Part shown: one piece after another, positions 10,965 through 21,100 of the stretch
How positions within the stretch are numbered: the first letter of the stretch is position 1
Layout: each line of letters opens with the position of its first letter
NCBI GenBank assembly: GCA_963775185.1
Contig: CAVZIE010000018.1
Coordinates: 248,001-312,000, forward strand
Source: JAPSGB01 sp963775185
Lineage (GTDB): Bacteria > Myxococcota_A > Polyangia > Polyangiales > Polyangiaceae
Length of the DNA stretch: 64,000 nucleotides
Direction: 5' to 3'
Notes under the pieces: model-generated
Database searches by the model: none
Seen by the model: the letters and a program-made list of their open reading frames with translations, nothing else
Told to the model about the DNA's origin: nothing
Made by a program: the position numbers and the translations under genes

Positions 10965-11744
10965 TCACAACGGCCGTCGTCCGGTGCGCGGTCGCGCGAC
11001 GCGTTCGCCGGACGGCGACAACTTCCACGCAGGCGGCGCACGCAGCGGATGCTCCGCGTCACCGAGCGCGAGCGCCGTGGCGACCTCGTGCGACAAGGGC
11101 TCCAGTGTCGCGCCGGCGTAGCAGTGTGTGTCGGCGCCGTCGGTGGTCGCGAAAGCGGCCGCACCGCGCGCGCCGAGCTGATGACTCCACACGTCGGTCA
11201 TGAGCATGACCCGCCCCTTTTCGTCGACAAGGTCGTCCGCGGACAAGGCGACGGGACGATGCTGGCCGTCGTCGGCCGCGCCGGACATGGCCGCGAGCTT
11301 GCCGTCGGCGCCGATCGCGTACTCTACGCGCGCGCCCTCGACGTCGCCCGGGCCGTAGATCGCCTGGCGGATGCCCGGAAGCACGAACAGGAAGTGCGTG
11401 TACACGGTCTCCATCGCCAGGGCCGGCACGCCCAGGAACGTGAGCGCGTTGTCGCCCCAGGGGCGCTCCGTCGACCAGTAGGCGAAGTAGCCGACCACCA
11501 GGCGATCGCCGAAGCGTCGGTAGCGATACAAGAGCGAGTCACCCAGATTTCCCGCGCTTCGGCTCTTCTCGACGATGCACACCGGTTGCGCTTCGATGCG
11601 CGCGCGGTCGCCGACAGCCGCGGCGACGTGCAGCGCGCGAGCGGCGGGCCACGTCGCCGTGCAGCCGAGTCCAGGCGTCGCGATCATCGCCGCGAACATC
11701 GCCCCGCCCAGGAGCCCGGTTGCGTCTGCCAGATCGCGAAGCAT
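10965..11744 (-). CDS. Exported protein of unknown function
   Basis: 259 residues, ATG at 11744. The N-terminus (GGAMFAAMIATPGLGC) could be a lipoprotein signal with Cys28 as the acylated residue. The mature part has no motif I recognise. It contains aromatic-rich segments (LLYRYRRFGDRLVVGYFAYW; TVYTHFLFVLPGIRQAIYGP) and a basic C-terminus. The layout (RPWGDNALT, VEYAIGADG, HSHQLGARG-like segments) suggests a globular secreted protein. A dispersed repeat copy sits just upstream at 11782. The gene may follow the FHA gene on the same strand, but the 73-bp gap and the repeat argue against tight coupling. Confidence 0.55.
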   Translation of the reverse strand: MLRDLADATGLLGGAMFAAMIATPGLGCTATWPAARALHVAAAVGDRARIEAQPVCIVEKSRSAGNLGDSLLYRYRRFGDRLVVGYFAYWSTERPWGDNALTFLGVPALAMETVYTHFLFVLPGIRQAIYGPGDVEGARVEYAIGADGKLAAMSGAADDGQHRPVALSADDLVDEKGRVMLMTDVWSHQLGARGAAAFATTDGADTHCYAGATLEPLSHEVATALALGDAEHPLRAPPAWKLSPSGERVARPRTGRRPL

Positions 11745-11781
11745 ACGCGACGCACGAAGCTCGCGCCGCGTGCTTCGGGTT

Positions 11782-11801
11782 TGTCGGTCCGGCGCGGAAT
11801 C
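11782..11801 (+). repeat. Dispersed 20-bp palindromic repeat, copy 5
   Basis: TGTCGGTCCGGCGCGGAATC, a single copy between two minus-strand genes. GGAA-TC-TTCC follows, so the hairpin potential is kept although the sequence differs from other copies. Confidence 0.8.
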
Positions 11802-11817
11802 TTCCTGGCAGCCTGGA

Positions 11818-12817
11818 TCAGTTGCTGCGAAACAGCCACCACAGCCCGAGGATGCTCAGTCCGAGCACCAAGAGCGCGAGCGCGGCGACGAGCAGGTCCG
11901 TCGCGTTCCACGCACCGCGCTCGCGCTTCGCGCGGCGCGGCGCGACCGGCACCTCCGCGATCGGGCCGTTCGGCCCGCTCGCGCCGGCGTCGATGTCCGC
12001 GTCCGGCTCGGCCTCCGCCGGCGGCTCGCTCTCCTCGGGCGAAGCGTCGGGCGGATCGACCGACTCGTCCTCGCGCATGCGCTCGTCGGCCGCGCGCTCG
12101 AGCTCGTCGAGAGCGTCGCTGATCGGATCGTCGTACACGATCCGGTCGGCCCCGATGCTCACGACGTCTCCGGCGCGCCAGGGCGTGTCCTTGTCGGCGA
12201 CCAGCGCGCGCTCGCCGAGCCGCGTGCCGTTCTTGGAGCCGAGATCCCGCAGCGCGAGCTGGTCGCCGCGACGCGCGATCTCCAGGTGACGGCGCGAGGC
12301 GTCGGCGTCGTCGAGCGCGAGATCGACGTTCTGCCCCCGCCCCACGATGTAGGCGCGCCCGGTCTCGCCGATGGACAGCTCGCGGCCGGCGTCGGGGCCC
12401 TCGACCACGCGCACCCGGACCGTCGCGGCCTCGCCCTGCGCGGACAGCGCCTGGGCCACCAGCGCCAGGGCGATCTCCTTGGTCGCGAGCGACGTGTTCG
12501 CCGTCGGCACGACGTGCTCGACCCGGACCTCGATCCAGATCCGGCCGACCCGGACCAGATCGCCGGAGCGGAGCACGCGCGGCGCCTGGGGCGACAACCG
12601 CACGGGCCCGACGTACGTCCCGTTGGTGCTGCCCTCGTCGACGACGATGTAGTCGGTGCCGCGCTGCCGGATTCGACGCGTGCCGATGGCTCACGCTCGG
12701 GTCCGGTAACCGGACCTCGCAGCCCTCGCCCCGGCCGATGACGATGCGGGGCGCGTCGAAAGTGACGCAGGGCGGCGCCTCGAGATTGCCGGTGCGCACC
12801 GTGATGGTGAGCGCCAT
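11818..12817 (-). CDS. Double FHA-domain protein with C-terminal membrane anchor (one frameshift)
   Basis: ATG at 12817. Two FHA phosphothreonine-binding domains: the first has IVIGRGEGCEVRLPDPSVSHR and EGSTNGTYVG, the second IVGRGQNVDLALDDADASRR and LGSKNGTRLGE. An acidic Pro/Glu linker and one C-terminal helix (LLVAALALLVLGLSILGLWW) follow, so the FHA modules are cytosolic and tail-anchored. It probably reads out Ser/Thr kinase signalling, a common theme in this phylum. The frame breaks near 12673; deleting one A from gtcgaatccgg restores SHRHASIRQRGTDYIVV. Both FHA domains are otherwise intact, so this looks like a sequencing insertion. Confidence 0.85.
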
Positions 12818-12952
12818 CGGCGGGCATGATGGTCAGGGCCGGGTCGGCCCGCAACATTGCGCGCGAAACTTGTCCCTTTTGCCGCCAACGACCTAGTGCC
12901 GGGCGAGGCGGTTCCGCTCTCCGACGAGCGCGGGGCCCCCGGGAGGCAAGTC

Positions 12953-14971
12953 ATGACCCAGAGCGATGAGCGCCGTGTGCAGGGAGTAAACCGGGTTCCG
13001 GTGTCCACACTCGTGGAGATCTGCGGCAACGATCCCGGTGTTCCGGCGTTCGAGGCGGAATCCGTCGACGTGAGCGGCCGCGGCATGCAGGTGCGGACGG
13101 CGTATCTGCCCGAAGAGGGCGCGCCCCTCGTGTGCCGGTTCGAGGACCAGGGCCGCGAGATTGTCGTCGAAGGCATCGTCGCCTGGCGCAACGAGGGCGC
13201 CCGTGGCGGCGAGTTCGGCATCCAGTTCACCGCGCTCGACAGCAACAGCGTGGGGGCGCTGAAGGAACTGTGCAGCGCCGACGAGGCCCCGGCCGAGGCG
13301 GCGCCAGCCGACGAGCCCGAGGCGGTCGACGCCGCCCAGTCCGTCGAGGCCGGCTCGAGGGTGCGCCTGCACATCGACGGGCTCGGCTCGCCGATGAAGG
13401 CGCGCGTCCGCGACGGCGGGACCCGGAAGCTCCACGTCGGCTCGAACCTCGAGTTCCTCAAGGTCGGGCGACACCTCGAGATCGAGAGCCTCGAGCACGG
13501 CGGCAAGCGCAGCGCGACCATCGACGCCGTCGACGTCGTGATCGATCCGGGCTCGCAGGTTCCGCAGCTGGTGGTGGCGCTCCGCTTCGACGACGTCGAG
13601 GAGAGCACGCCCGAGCCGAGCGTGATCGACTCGGCGCGCGAGGTGACCGACGACGACGAGCCGATGTTCGCCGCGGCGTCCCACGCCTCGATGGCTGCGA
13701 GCGACGACGACGTCGACGACATGATGGACGACGCGAACGCGTTCAAGACCAAGCTCGGCGGCGTCGCCGAGAACGCCGGCGCGGTCGCGCGCACCACCGG
13801 CGCCGCGTTCGCCCGGGCGGGCGGCGTCGCCGCGGTCGGGCTGGGCAAGCTGTTCAAGGGCGCCGGCGCCAAGGTCACCGAGCTGCGCGAGAAGCGCGCC
13901 GCGGCTGCGGAGGCGTCCGCGCCTCGCCGCACCACGGCCGCGCCGCCCTCGGGCGTGTTGTCCGCGCAGGGCATGCGGCTGCGACCGCAGTCGTCACCGG
14001 CCGTCGAAGTCGAGGAGCCGCCGGTCACGCCGCCCTGGAAGAAGCCGCGGGTGAAGAAGGCCGCCGCGGGTGCCGGGCTCGCCGTGCTGCTGTTCACCGT
14101 GATCGCGCTGGCGATGCACAAGCCGAAGGCGCCGCCCGGTGCCGAGCCGGCCGCCGCCAAGACGGTGGCCGTCGCCGGCGACGTCCAGCAGGTCGACGAG
14201 CAGGGCAACCCGATCGCCGCCGAGCCGAACGCTGCCGCCGCTGCCGCCGCGCCGCTCCCTGGCAAGCCGCTGTCGACGCCGACTCCGGAAGACGCCAAGA
14301 AGGGCGTGACCGCAGATGTGCCGCTGTTCGGGCCCACGCCGATGGCCACGATGGAGCCCGCGCCGCTCGGCTCGGCGCCCGACGAGGCCGCGGATCCCGA
14401 CGGCCCCGCAGGCGCTCCCGCCGCGGAGCCGCCGCAGACCGAGGAGCAGAAGGAGATGGAGGCGGCGAAGGCCGTCCCCGACCAGACGTTCCCCGACTCG
14501 CCGCCGTCGTCCACGAAGAAGGCGAAGCCCCACGACGTCCACCCCTGGGGACGCGGTCGCGTGCACACGCCGATCGTGCACCGGCTCCGGCTCGACGGTC
14601 CCGGCGGCGCCATCGAAGGCGTCGTCAAGGCGACGGGCTTCACCGTCGTGATCCCGGGTCGCAAGGTGATGGAGTCCGGCTCCGGGATCCAGAAGCGCGA
14701 CAAGCGGATCGCCCGGGTGCGCACCAGCAACAGCGGTTCCGGCGCCCAGATCACCTTCCAGTTCCGCGACGGCGTGCCGGGCTACCGCGTGCGCCTGCGC
14801 CGCGACTTCGTCGAGTTCCTGATCAGCGCGCCGAGCAAGGACAACGGCGTCTCGAGCATGAAGGGGCACGCCAAGTCCCACAAGAGCTCGCACAAGAAGA
14901 GCGCCAAGGCGACCAGCGCCTCCCACTCGAGCAAGCACGCGAAGAAGCATCACAAGAAGTCGAAGAAGTAG
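12953..14971 (+). CDS. PilZ-domain protein with transmembrane helix and C-terminal AMIN-like domain
   Basis: 672 residues from ATG 12953, chosen because GGGAGG lies 6 bp upstream; an upstream in-frame start at 12857 lacks such a site. The N-terminus is a PilZ domain (RRVQGVNRVPVSTLVEI, VDVSGRGMQVRT, EFGIQFT), which in many proteins binds cyclic-di-GMP. A second beta-rich region and a coiled acidic stretch follow. One membrane helix (AAAGAGLAVLLFTVIALAM) lies near residue 370. A Pro/Ala-rich linker and an AMIN-like beta domain (IVHRLRLDGPGGAIEGVVKA, VRLRRDFVEFLIS) come next. The tail is very rich in Lys, His and Ser. AMIN domains localise proteins to the envelope, so this may link c-di-GMP to envelope machinery. 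That link is inference. Confidence 0.75.
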   Translation: MTQSDERRVQGVNRVPVSTLVEICGNDPGVPAFEAESVDVSGRGMQVRTAYLPEEGAPLVCRFEDQGREIVVEGIVAWRNEGARGGEFGIQFTALDSNSVGALKELCSADEAPAEAAPADEPEAVDAAQSVEAGSRVRLHIDGLGSPMKARVRDGGTRKLHVGSNLEFLKVGRHLEIESLEHGGKRSATIDAVDVVIDPGSQVPQLVVALRFDDVEESTPEPSVIDSAREVTDDDEPMFAAASHASMAASDDDVDDMMDDANAFKTKLGGVAENAGAVARTTGAAFARAGGVAAVGLGKLFKGAGAKVTELREKRAAAAEASAPRRTTAAPPSGVLSAQGMRLRPQSSPAVEVEEPPVTPPWKKPRVKKAAAGAGLAVLLFTVIALAMHKPKAPPGAEPAAAKTVAVAGDVQQVDEQGNPIAAEPNAAAAAAAPLPGKPLSTPTPEDAKKGVTADVPLFGPTPMATMEPAPLGSAPDEAADPDGPAGAPAAEPPQTEEQKEMEAAKAVPDQTFPDSPPSSTKKAKPHDVHPWGRGRVHTPIVHRLRLDGPGGAIEGVVKATGFTVVIPGRKVMESGSGIQKRDKRIARVRTSNSGSGAQITFQFRDGVPGYRVRLRRDFVEFLISAPSKDNGVSSMKGHAKSHKSSHKKSAKATSASHSSKHAKKHHKKSKK

Positions 14972-14990
14972 TTCCGCGATTTCTTCTGGT

Positions 14991-15010
14991 TGCCGGTCCG
15001 GCGCGGTATC
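14991..15010 (+). repeat. Dispersed 20-bp palindromic repeat, copy 6
   Basis: TGCCGGTCCGGCGCGGTATC followed by CCGCGCC, giving a hairpin with arms GGCGCGG and CCGCGCC around TATC. Convergent pair with copy 7 in the tail-to-tail gap. Confidence 0.85.
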
Positions 15011-15038
15011 CCGCGCCGCGACCCGCGCGGCCTGGTCC

Positions 15039-15058
15039 GGTTCCGCGTCGGACCGGCA
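15039..15058 (-). repeat. Dispersed 20-bp palindromic repeat, copy 7
   Basis: GGTTCCGCGTCGGACCGGCA on the plus strand, one base from the exact reverse complement of the consensus. Only 28 bp separate it from copy 6, so the pair can fold as one long stem. It ends 12 bp before the stop of the next gene. Confidence 0.85.
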
Positions 15059-15070
15059 AGCCTGCCAGGC

Positions 15071-16574
15071 TCAGTACGACGCGAGCTTGACGGCGAAGAC
15101 GTAGCGCGCGCCCGCGGCTTCCGACAGGCCCCACAGGCGACCGCGCGCGGGATCGATCATCAGAATCCTCCGGCGCGTCGACCCAGGTGTAGCTGTTGTG
15201 GGCGCTGGTGCTGTCCTTGAACAGCGCGCCGGCGCCGGCTGCGGGCTCGCTCGACGACTGGAACATGCTGCTGCCGTTCTGCGCCGCGCCCTGGACCTGC
15301 GTCTCGGCCTCGTACCAGGCCGCCGAAGGCCAGATGCGCGCGGCGGCGGGGCGCGCCGTCGCGGCGTCCAGGGGCCAGCGGAAGAGACGCCCGGCGAGCG
15401 GACCGGTGCACGCGCTGCCGCTGCAGTACTCGCCGGACACGAGCGCGGTGCCGTCTTGATCGCGGACGGCGCTCACGAACGAGAAGCGCGGTGAGCACGA
15501 GGACGCGTGTGCGAGCGATCCGACCTGGGGCAGGACGTACTTGTAGGTGCCCGCGTAGCAGGTGCCGCCGCTGCAGCCGATGCTGCTTTGCGCCGTGGCG
15601 ACGCGCAGCACGTGACGCGTGTCGAAGACGCGGAAGCCCTTGCCGGTATCGGCGACGTACATATAGTTGCCGACCCACGCGATGCCGCCGGCGTGGATCG
15701 CTACGGGCGCGAAGTCCGGCGCGCTGGCGCTGCCCGTCGGCTGGACGAGCAGCACGAAGCGATACTTCGGCGCCGACTCGTCGGTGACGTCGACGAACGC
15801 GACGCGCACGCCCTTCTCGCCGGTCGTGCCCGGATCCTGCGCGGCGTCGTAGTAGAAGCTCGCCACGACCACGCGGCGGCCTTCGACGAGACCGCCCGGA
15901 TCGGCGTCGGCGGAGCCGCTGACGCCTTGAGGGATCCACCACGCCTTGGCGTTCTCCGACGCGTCCCAGTGGAACGCGAACACGACGCCGGCGGGGCCTC
16001 CCGGGACGCTGCTGGTGACGACACCGCTGCGGTTCAGGTCGCCGAGCACGCCGGCCATGCCGACCTGGGGCAGGGCGCTGTCGAGCGCGGCGACGAGCGG
16101 CGACAGCGACGTCCATTGGCTGGTTTCGTCGAGGGGAAACGCGCAGCGGTCGATGGCGACCAGGCCCTTGCCCTTCCGCGTGCTCGCGAGGGGCGCGGGA
16201 CACGACGGCGTGGTGCCGGCGCACGCATCCGGCGTCGGACCGGCGCCGGCGCTGCCCGCGCTGCCGCCGGCTCCAGCGCTGCCCGCCGCGCCGGCGGTTC
16301 CAGCGCTGCCCGCCGCGCCGGCGGTTCCAGCGCTGCCCGCCGCGCCGGCGGTTCCAGCGCTGCCCGCGGTTCCAGCGCTGCCCGCGGTTCCGGCGCTGCC
16401 CGCACTGCCCGCGGTTCCGGCGCTGCCCGCGCCGCCGCTGCTGTCGGGCCACGTGCTCGCATCCGCGCCGCCGCCGCCGCTACCCGCGCCGGCGCCGCCG
16501 CTCGCGCCGCCGCCGGAGCTGCCGCTCCCGCACGCGACCGCCAGCACCGCGCCGAGCGCAGCGAGCCGCTTCAC
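15071..16574 (-). CDS. Gly/Ala/Ser-rich lipoprotein with hexapeptide repeats (one frameshift)
   Basis: GTG start at 16574; the GTGA overlaps the tsaD stop, implying translational coupling. MKRLAALGAVLAVACGSGSS is a lipoprotein signal. A low-complexity arm of AGSAGT/AGAAGS units (16240-16440) probably spans the envelope or forms a flexible stalk. The globular part is beta-rich (FAPVAIHAGGIAWVGNYMYV, YVADTGKGFRVFDTRHVLRV, LVSGEYCSGSACTGPLAGRL) and looks like a propeller-type surface protein. The frame breaks near 15165: removing one G (ggaggattctg) gives APEILMIDPARGRLWGLSEA and a natural end ...VFAVKLASY at 15071. The function is unknown. Confidence 0.7.
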
Positions 16575-17641
16575 GCGCGCTCCGCGCGGCGTCCACGGCC
16601 CTTGCGCGTGACGCGCGGCAGGGCGCTCCGCGGGCTGATCTCGATCCGGCCCGCGTCGTTCTCGCCGCGCCGCAGTCGCGCCGCACCGGCATAGGCAATC
16701 ATCGCGGCGTTGTCGGTGCAGCTGCGGAAGGGCGGCACGATCAACCGGATGCCGCGCGTGGCGCCGACCGCCGCGGCGCGCTCGCGCAGCTCGCGGTTCG
16801 CTGCCACGCCGCCGGCGAGCACGACCTCCGTCACGCCTTCGAGCTTGGCGGCGCGGAGCGTCTTTTCGACCAGCGTGTCGACCACGCGGTTCTGGAACGC
16901 CGCGCACAGATCGCGCAGCGTCTGGTCGTTGCCGGGGCGGCCGTGCTCGGCGACCCAGCGCATCACGTTGGTCTTCAGGCCCGAGAAGCTGAACTCCAAC
17001 GACGCCTGCTGCGGCATCGGGCGCGAGAGCTGGATCGCGTCGGCGTTGCCCTCGTGCGCCAGGCGGTCGACGACCGGACCGCCGGGATAGCCGAGGCCGA
17101 GGAGCTTCGCGACCTTGTCGTACGCTTCTCCCGCGGCGTCGTCGCGGGTGGCGCCGAGCTCGCGGATGCTCGCGTGCGCCGTGCCGTCGACGCGGTAGAT
17201 CGCGGTGTGCCCGCCGGACGCGAGCAACGCGACGAACGGGAACGCCGGCGGCGCGGGCGACTCGATGCCGGGGTGCTGCAGGAACACAGCGAGCAGGTGA
17301 CCCACGAGATGATCGACGCCCACGATCGGCTTGCCCGCCGCCCAGGCGGCGCCCTGCGCCGCCTGCACGCCGACCAGGAGCGCGCCGCTCAGGCCGGGCC
17401 GGCACGTCACCGCCACGCCGTCCACGTCCCCGAGGCCGAGCCCGGCGCGCTCGAGCGCAGCCTCGATCACCGGCCGTGCGTTCTTCAGATGATCGCGCGA
17501 GGCGAGCTCCGGCACGACGCCGCCGTAGGGCGCGTGCAGCTCGATCTGGCTGTGCACGACGTCGGAGAGCACCTCCCCGGCGTCGGTGACCACGGCCGCG
17601 GCGGTCTCGTCGCATGACGTCTCGATGCCAAGGACGCGCAT
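16571..17641 (-). CDS. tsaD: tRNA N6-adenosine threonylcarbamoyltransferase
   Basis: 356 residues, ATG at 17641. With TsaB, TsaE and TsaC it makes the universal t6A37 modification on ANN-decoding tRNAs. The N-terminus MRVLGIETSCDETAAAVV, the metal-binding His111 and His115 (VDHLVGHLLAV), the ALLASGGHT loop, GEAYDKVAKLLGLGYPGGP and the late CTDNAAMIAYAG motif all fit a complete Kae1/TsaD protein of normal length. It lies third in a four-gene minus-strand operon: its start is 2 bp behind the stop of the upstream lipoprotein and its TGA overlaps the GTG of the downstream lipoprotein. Being flanked by surface lipoproteins is unusual for this housekeeping gene. Confidence 0.96.
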   Translation of the reverse strand: MRVLGIETSCDETAAAVVTDAGEVLSDVVHSQIELHAPYGGVVPELASRDHLKNARPVIEAALERAGLGLGDVDGVAVTCRPGLSGALLVGVQAAQGAAWAAGKPIVGVDHLVGHLLAVFLQHPGIESPAPPAFPFVALLASGGHTAIYRVDGTAHASIRELGATRDDAAGEAYDKVAKLLGLGYPGGPVVDRLAHEGNADAIQLSRPMPQQASLEFSFSGLKTNVMRWVAEHGRPGNDQTLRDLCAAFQNRVVDTLVEKTLRAAKLEGVTEVVLAGGVAANRELRERAAAVGATRGIRLIVPPFRSCTDNAAMIAYAGAARLRRGENDAGRIEISPRSALPRVTRKGRGRRAERA

Positions 17642-17643
17642 GC

Positions 17644-18168
17644 TCACAGACACTGCCCGGTGTGACGCGAGAGCTGGAACAGCGCGAAGCCGGATGAGCC
17701 GCTGGCGCCGGCGTCGGCCTCCGGCGTCGGGCGCAGCACGCGCACTTCGACGTTGTCGTTCTTGAGCAACGACACCACGGCGAGCACCGTGCCCTGGCAG
17801 CTGGTGTCCACCCACGCCAGGATGTTGTGATCCTGGCCGTCGCTGAACGTCATCAGCGAGAGCGGGTCGTTGAGCACTTCTTTCATGGCGCGCAGCTTGG
17901 CGTGGTCGAACAGCGGGCCGCCATTGCACAGCGTGTCGTCCGTGGTGATGTGACCGGGCACGGTCGCGAGATTGTCGATGTCCAGGTCGACCATCATCCG
18001 CATCGAGGGCGGGTAGCTCGGATCGCGGACGAACGACGCGGCCACGATGTCGCCGCAGTAGCTGTCGGAGCCGCTGGTGCTGAAGCGGTCGAGATCGTGG
18101 CAGCCCGCGGTGGCGGCCAGCAAGACCAGCAAGACCAGGGCGACGGTGGCGCGCTTCACAAGGATCAC
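17644..18168 (-). CDS. Small lipoprotein of unknown function
   Basis: 174 residues. The start is placed at GTG 18168 because its GTGA overlaps the stop of the upstream TPR/HEAT gene; GTG 18159 is an alternative. VKRATVALVLLVLLAATAGC is a clear lipoprotein signal ending in the acylated Cys. The mature part (DSYCGDIVAASFVRDPSYPP, DDTLCNGGPLFDHAKL, VDTSCQGTVLAVVSLLK) has three further Cys residues. No family was recognised. Strict coupling to the TPR/HEAT gene suggests they act together at the envelope. Confidence 0.75.
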   Translation of the reverse strand: MILVKRATVALVLLVLLAATAGCHDLDRFSTSGSDSYCGDIVAASFVRDPSYPPSMRMMVDLDIDNLATVPGHITTDDTLCNGGPLFDHAKLRAMKEVLNDPLSLMTFSDGQDHNILAWVDTSCQGTVLAVVSLLKNDNVEVRVLRPTPEADAGASGSSGFALFQLSRHTGQCL

Positions 18169-21100
18169 GGCAAGAACTCTTGCGCCGTCGCGCGCACGCG
18201 CGGCTCGACGTCGTGGGCGGCGATCGCGCTGAACACGGCGCGCGCGCCCTCGGGGTCGACCTCGTGCAGCGCGCGCACGGCGGCTTGGCGGACCAGCGCG
18301 TAGTCGTCTTTCTGGGCGGCTTGCGACAGAGCGGCCACGGCCGCGCCGTCGCGCGTGCCGGCCGCCAGCGTGCCCAGCACCTCCGCGGCGCGAACGCGGA
18401 CCGGCCAGTCCGAGCGCGCGCCCAGCAGCTTGACCACGGCCGCGATCGCTTCCCGCGCGTGGGAGCTGGCGACGGCGGAGAGCGCCGCGCGCTGCACGTC
18501 CGGGTCGGGGTCCGCGAGGGCGTCGAGCACCGCGGTGCGCGCCGCCTGCTCCGGGCGCGTGGCCAGGAACTGCACCGCGCGTGCGCGGACCTCGGCGGCG
18601 GGATGGCTCGTCAGCGCGACGAACGGGCCGACCACCGCCGCCGCGATCGTGGACGCGGCCTTCTCCGCATCGGCGCGGAGCGCCGGGGCCACCTTGTCGA
18701 GGTCGCGGGTGAGCGGGCCGAACGCCGGCTTGCCAGCGCGCGACAAGAGCGCGTCGGCCACGGCGCGCGCGCGCTCCGGCGAGCTCTGGACCGCCGCCAC
18801 GCTCGCCCGCGCGATCGCCGGCGCCAGCTTGACCAGCGCCGTGGCGCTGCTCGTCCGCGGTGTAGCCGGCGGGCCGCAGCCGATCGAGCAGGGCGCGCGC
18901 ATCGACGTGTCCCTCCGGGGCCTGGAGCGGATCGCGCGGCGCCCGGTACTTGCCGGTGGCGAGCACGAGCGCTGCCGCGGTGGCCGCGCCTTCGAGCGCC
19001 GGCTCGGGGCTCGCGAGTCCCTCCGCGATGGCGCGCGGCGCGGCGTCGGCGCCGAGGCGTGCCAGCGCGATGATCGCCGTCGCCCGCACCGTGGTGTCGG
19101 TCGCCTCCGCGAGCTGGGTCAGGGCCTCGGCCTGGGACTTTTCGCCGAGCTCGCCCAGGGCGAAGGCGGCCGCGGCGCGCGGCAGCGGGCCGGCCTCGAG
19201 CGTGCGCGCGACGGCGGCGAGCTGGCCGGCGGCGCGCCGGTCGCCGCCCAGGCCGAGCCCGAGCGCGGCCAGCGCGCGGACGCTGGGCGCGTCGCTCTTG
19301 AGCATCTGCCCGAGCAGCGGCACGGCCTTCGGCGAGCGCATGCGCGCGACCGCCCACGCCGCCGCGACGGCGACCGGATCGGATTCGTCCGAGCGCGGCG
19401 TGCCGCCGGGCGCGAGCAGCTCCGCGAGGCGCGGCACCAGCGCCGGATCGTCGAGGCTGCCGACGGCGATCATCGCGCGCGTGCGGAGCTCCACGTCCGC
19501 CGCGCCGGTGGCGTAGGCGAACAGCGCCGGCCCGGCGCTCTTGTTCTCGATGAAGCCCAACAGCTCGATGGCGATGCGCTGCTGCGTATCGCGATCATCG
19601 CCCAGCGCGTCGAGCAGCGGCTTGACCGCGCGCTCGCCGATACGCCTGAGCGAAGCGCGCGCCTTGTCCGCCTCGGCCGGGTCGGCGCTGCGCGCCTGGT
19701 GCACGAGCGGAAACGCCAGCGCGCCGTAGATCTCCACGAGCAAGCGCCGGTAGATCGGCTTTTGCGGGTTGCCGAGGGCGACCGGCAGGAGCTCGCGCTC
19801 CAGCGACTCGAGCGTGCCTTTGCCGAGGTTGATCTGCATGCTGAGACGCGCGGCCTGCGCCACCAGCTCCTCGTCGGGCGACGCGCGCACGACGCGCCGC
19901 AGCAGGTGATCGGCCTCGTCCAGCTTGTCCGCTCCGAGCAACAGCTCGGCGAGCTGGAAGTACACGGGGAACAGCCGGTCGTTCTTGCTGATGGCCTGGC
20001 GGAACTCGGCGATCGCGCGCTCGTTGTCCTGCCGCCGGCGGTACATCTCGCCGAGCTTGCGGTGGCCTTCCGCGTCGTCGGGGCTGAGCGCCACGGCCTT
20101 CGCGGCGTACTCCACCGCCTCGTCGTCCTTGTACAGCTCGGCGGCGTACTGCGCCATTCGCTGGTAGTACTCGCGCGCGCGCTTCGGCTCCACTACGACG
20201 AGCTTCTTCAGCACGTCGATGGCGTCGTGGAGCTTGCGCTGCATCACCAGTACGCGCTCCAGCACCGACAGGCTGCCCGCGTCGCCCGGCGCGCTCGCGA
20301 CGATGGCGCGCAACGTGTGCTCGGCGTCGGCGTAGCGGCGCAGGCGGATCTGCGCTTCCGCGAGCAGCCGCCCGGACTCGAGATCGGGCGGCTTCTGGTG
20401 GAGCCGGCGATCGAGCGCGGGCACGCGCGTCTCGAGCTGTCCGGAGAGGCTCCAGAGCGTGACGATGTGCTGGCGCGCCTCGCGCGCGATGTAGTCCTTG
20501 TCGCCGGCGTCCGCGAGGATCTGCTCCCAGATGTGGCGCGCTTCCTCGTACTGCGTCACGCGCTCGTCGCGACCGGAGGCGGACGCGCCGGTGCGCTCCA
20601 GCGCGAGCGCGTACGCCTTCTTGTACTTCTGGTTCTGTGGCGCGAGCTTCATCGCCTCGCGCAGCGCTTCCAGCGCCTCCTTGGGCATGTCGTGCTCGAG
20701 GTAGACCTCCCCGAGCGTGTCGTCCGCCTTCGCGCGGTCCGGCACCAGCGTCCTGATGCGCGCCCAGGTCGCGAGCGCCTTCTTCTTGTCGCCGTCCTGC
20801 CAGTAGCGATCGCCGAGCTCGACCAGATGGCGCGGATCGGCGCCCATCTTCGACAGCCGCTGCAGTACGGCGAGCGCGCGGTCCTTCTCCTCGACGCGCT
20901 CGTAGAAGTCGACCAGCGCCGCGAGCGTCTCCTCGTCGCGCCCCGATCGCGCTTCCAGGCGCTCGAGCTGCTTTATCGCCTGGTCACGCTCGCCGCGCTG
21001 GATCAACGCCTCGGCGAGCTGGAACACGAAATCGGGATTGTGCGGCGCCGCCTGGATCAACGCCTCGTACTGCTTGATCGCCTCGTCGAGCTCGCCCTGG

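Noticed and set aside
16676..16694. Partial match to the dispersed repeat in tsaD (cgcgccgcaccggca)
   Set aside because: It lies in conserved coding sequence (AGAARLRRG) and lacks the GGTTCC half. Taken as chance similarity.
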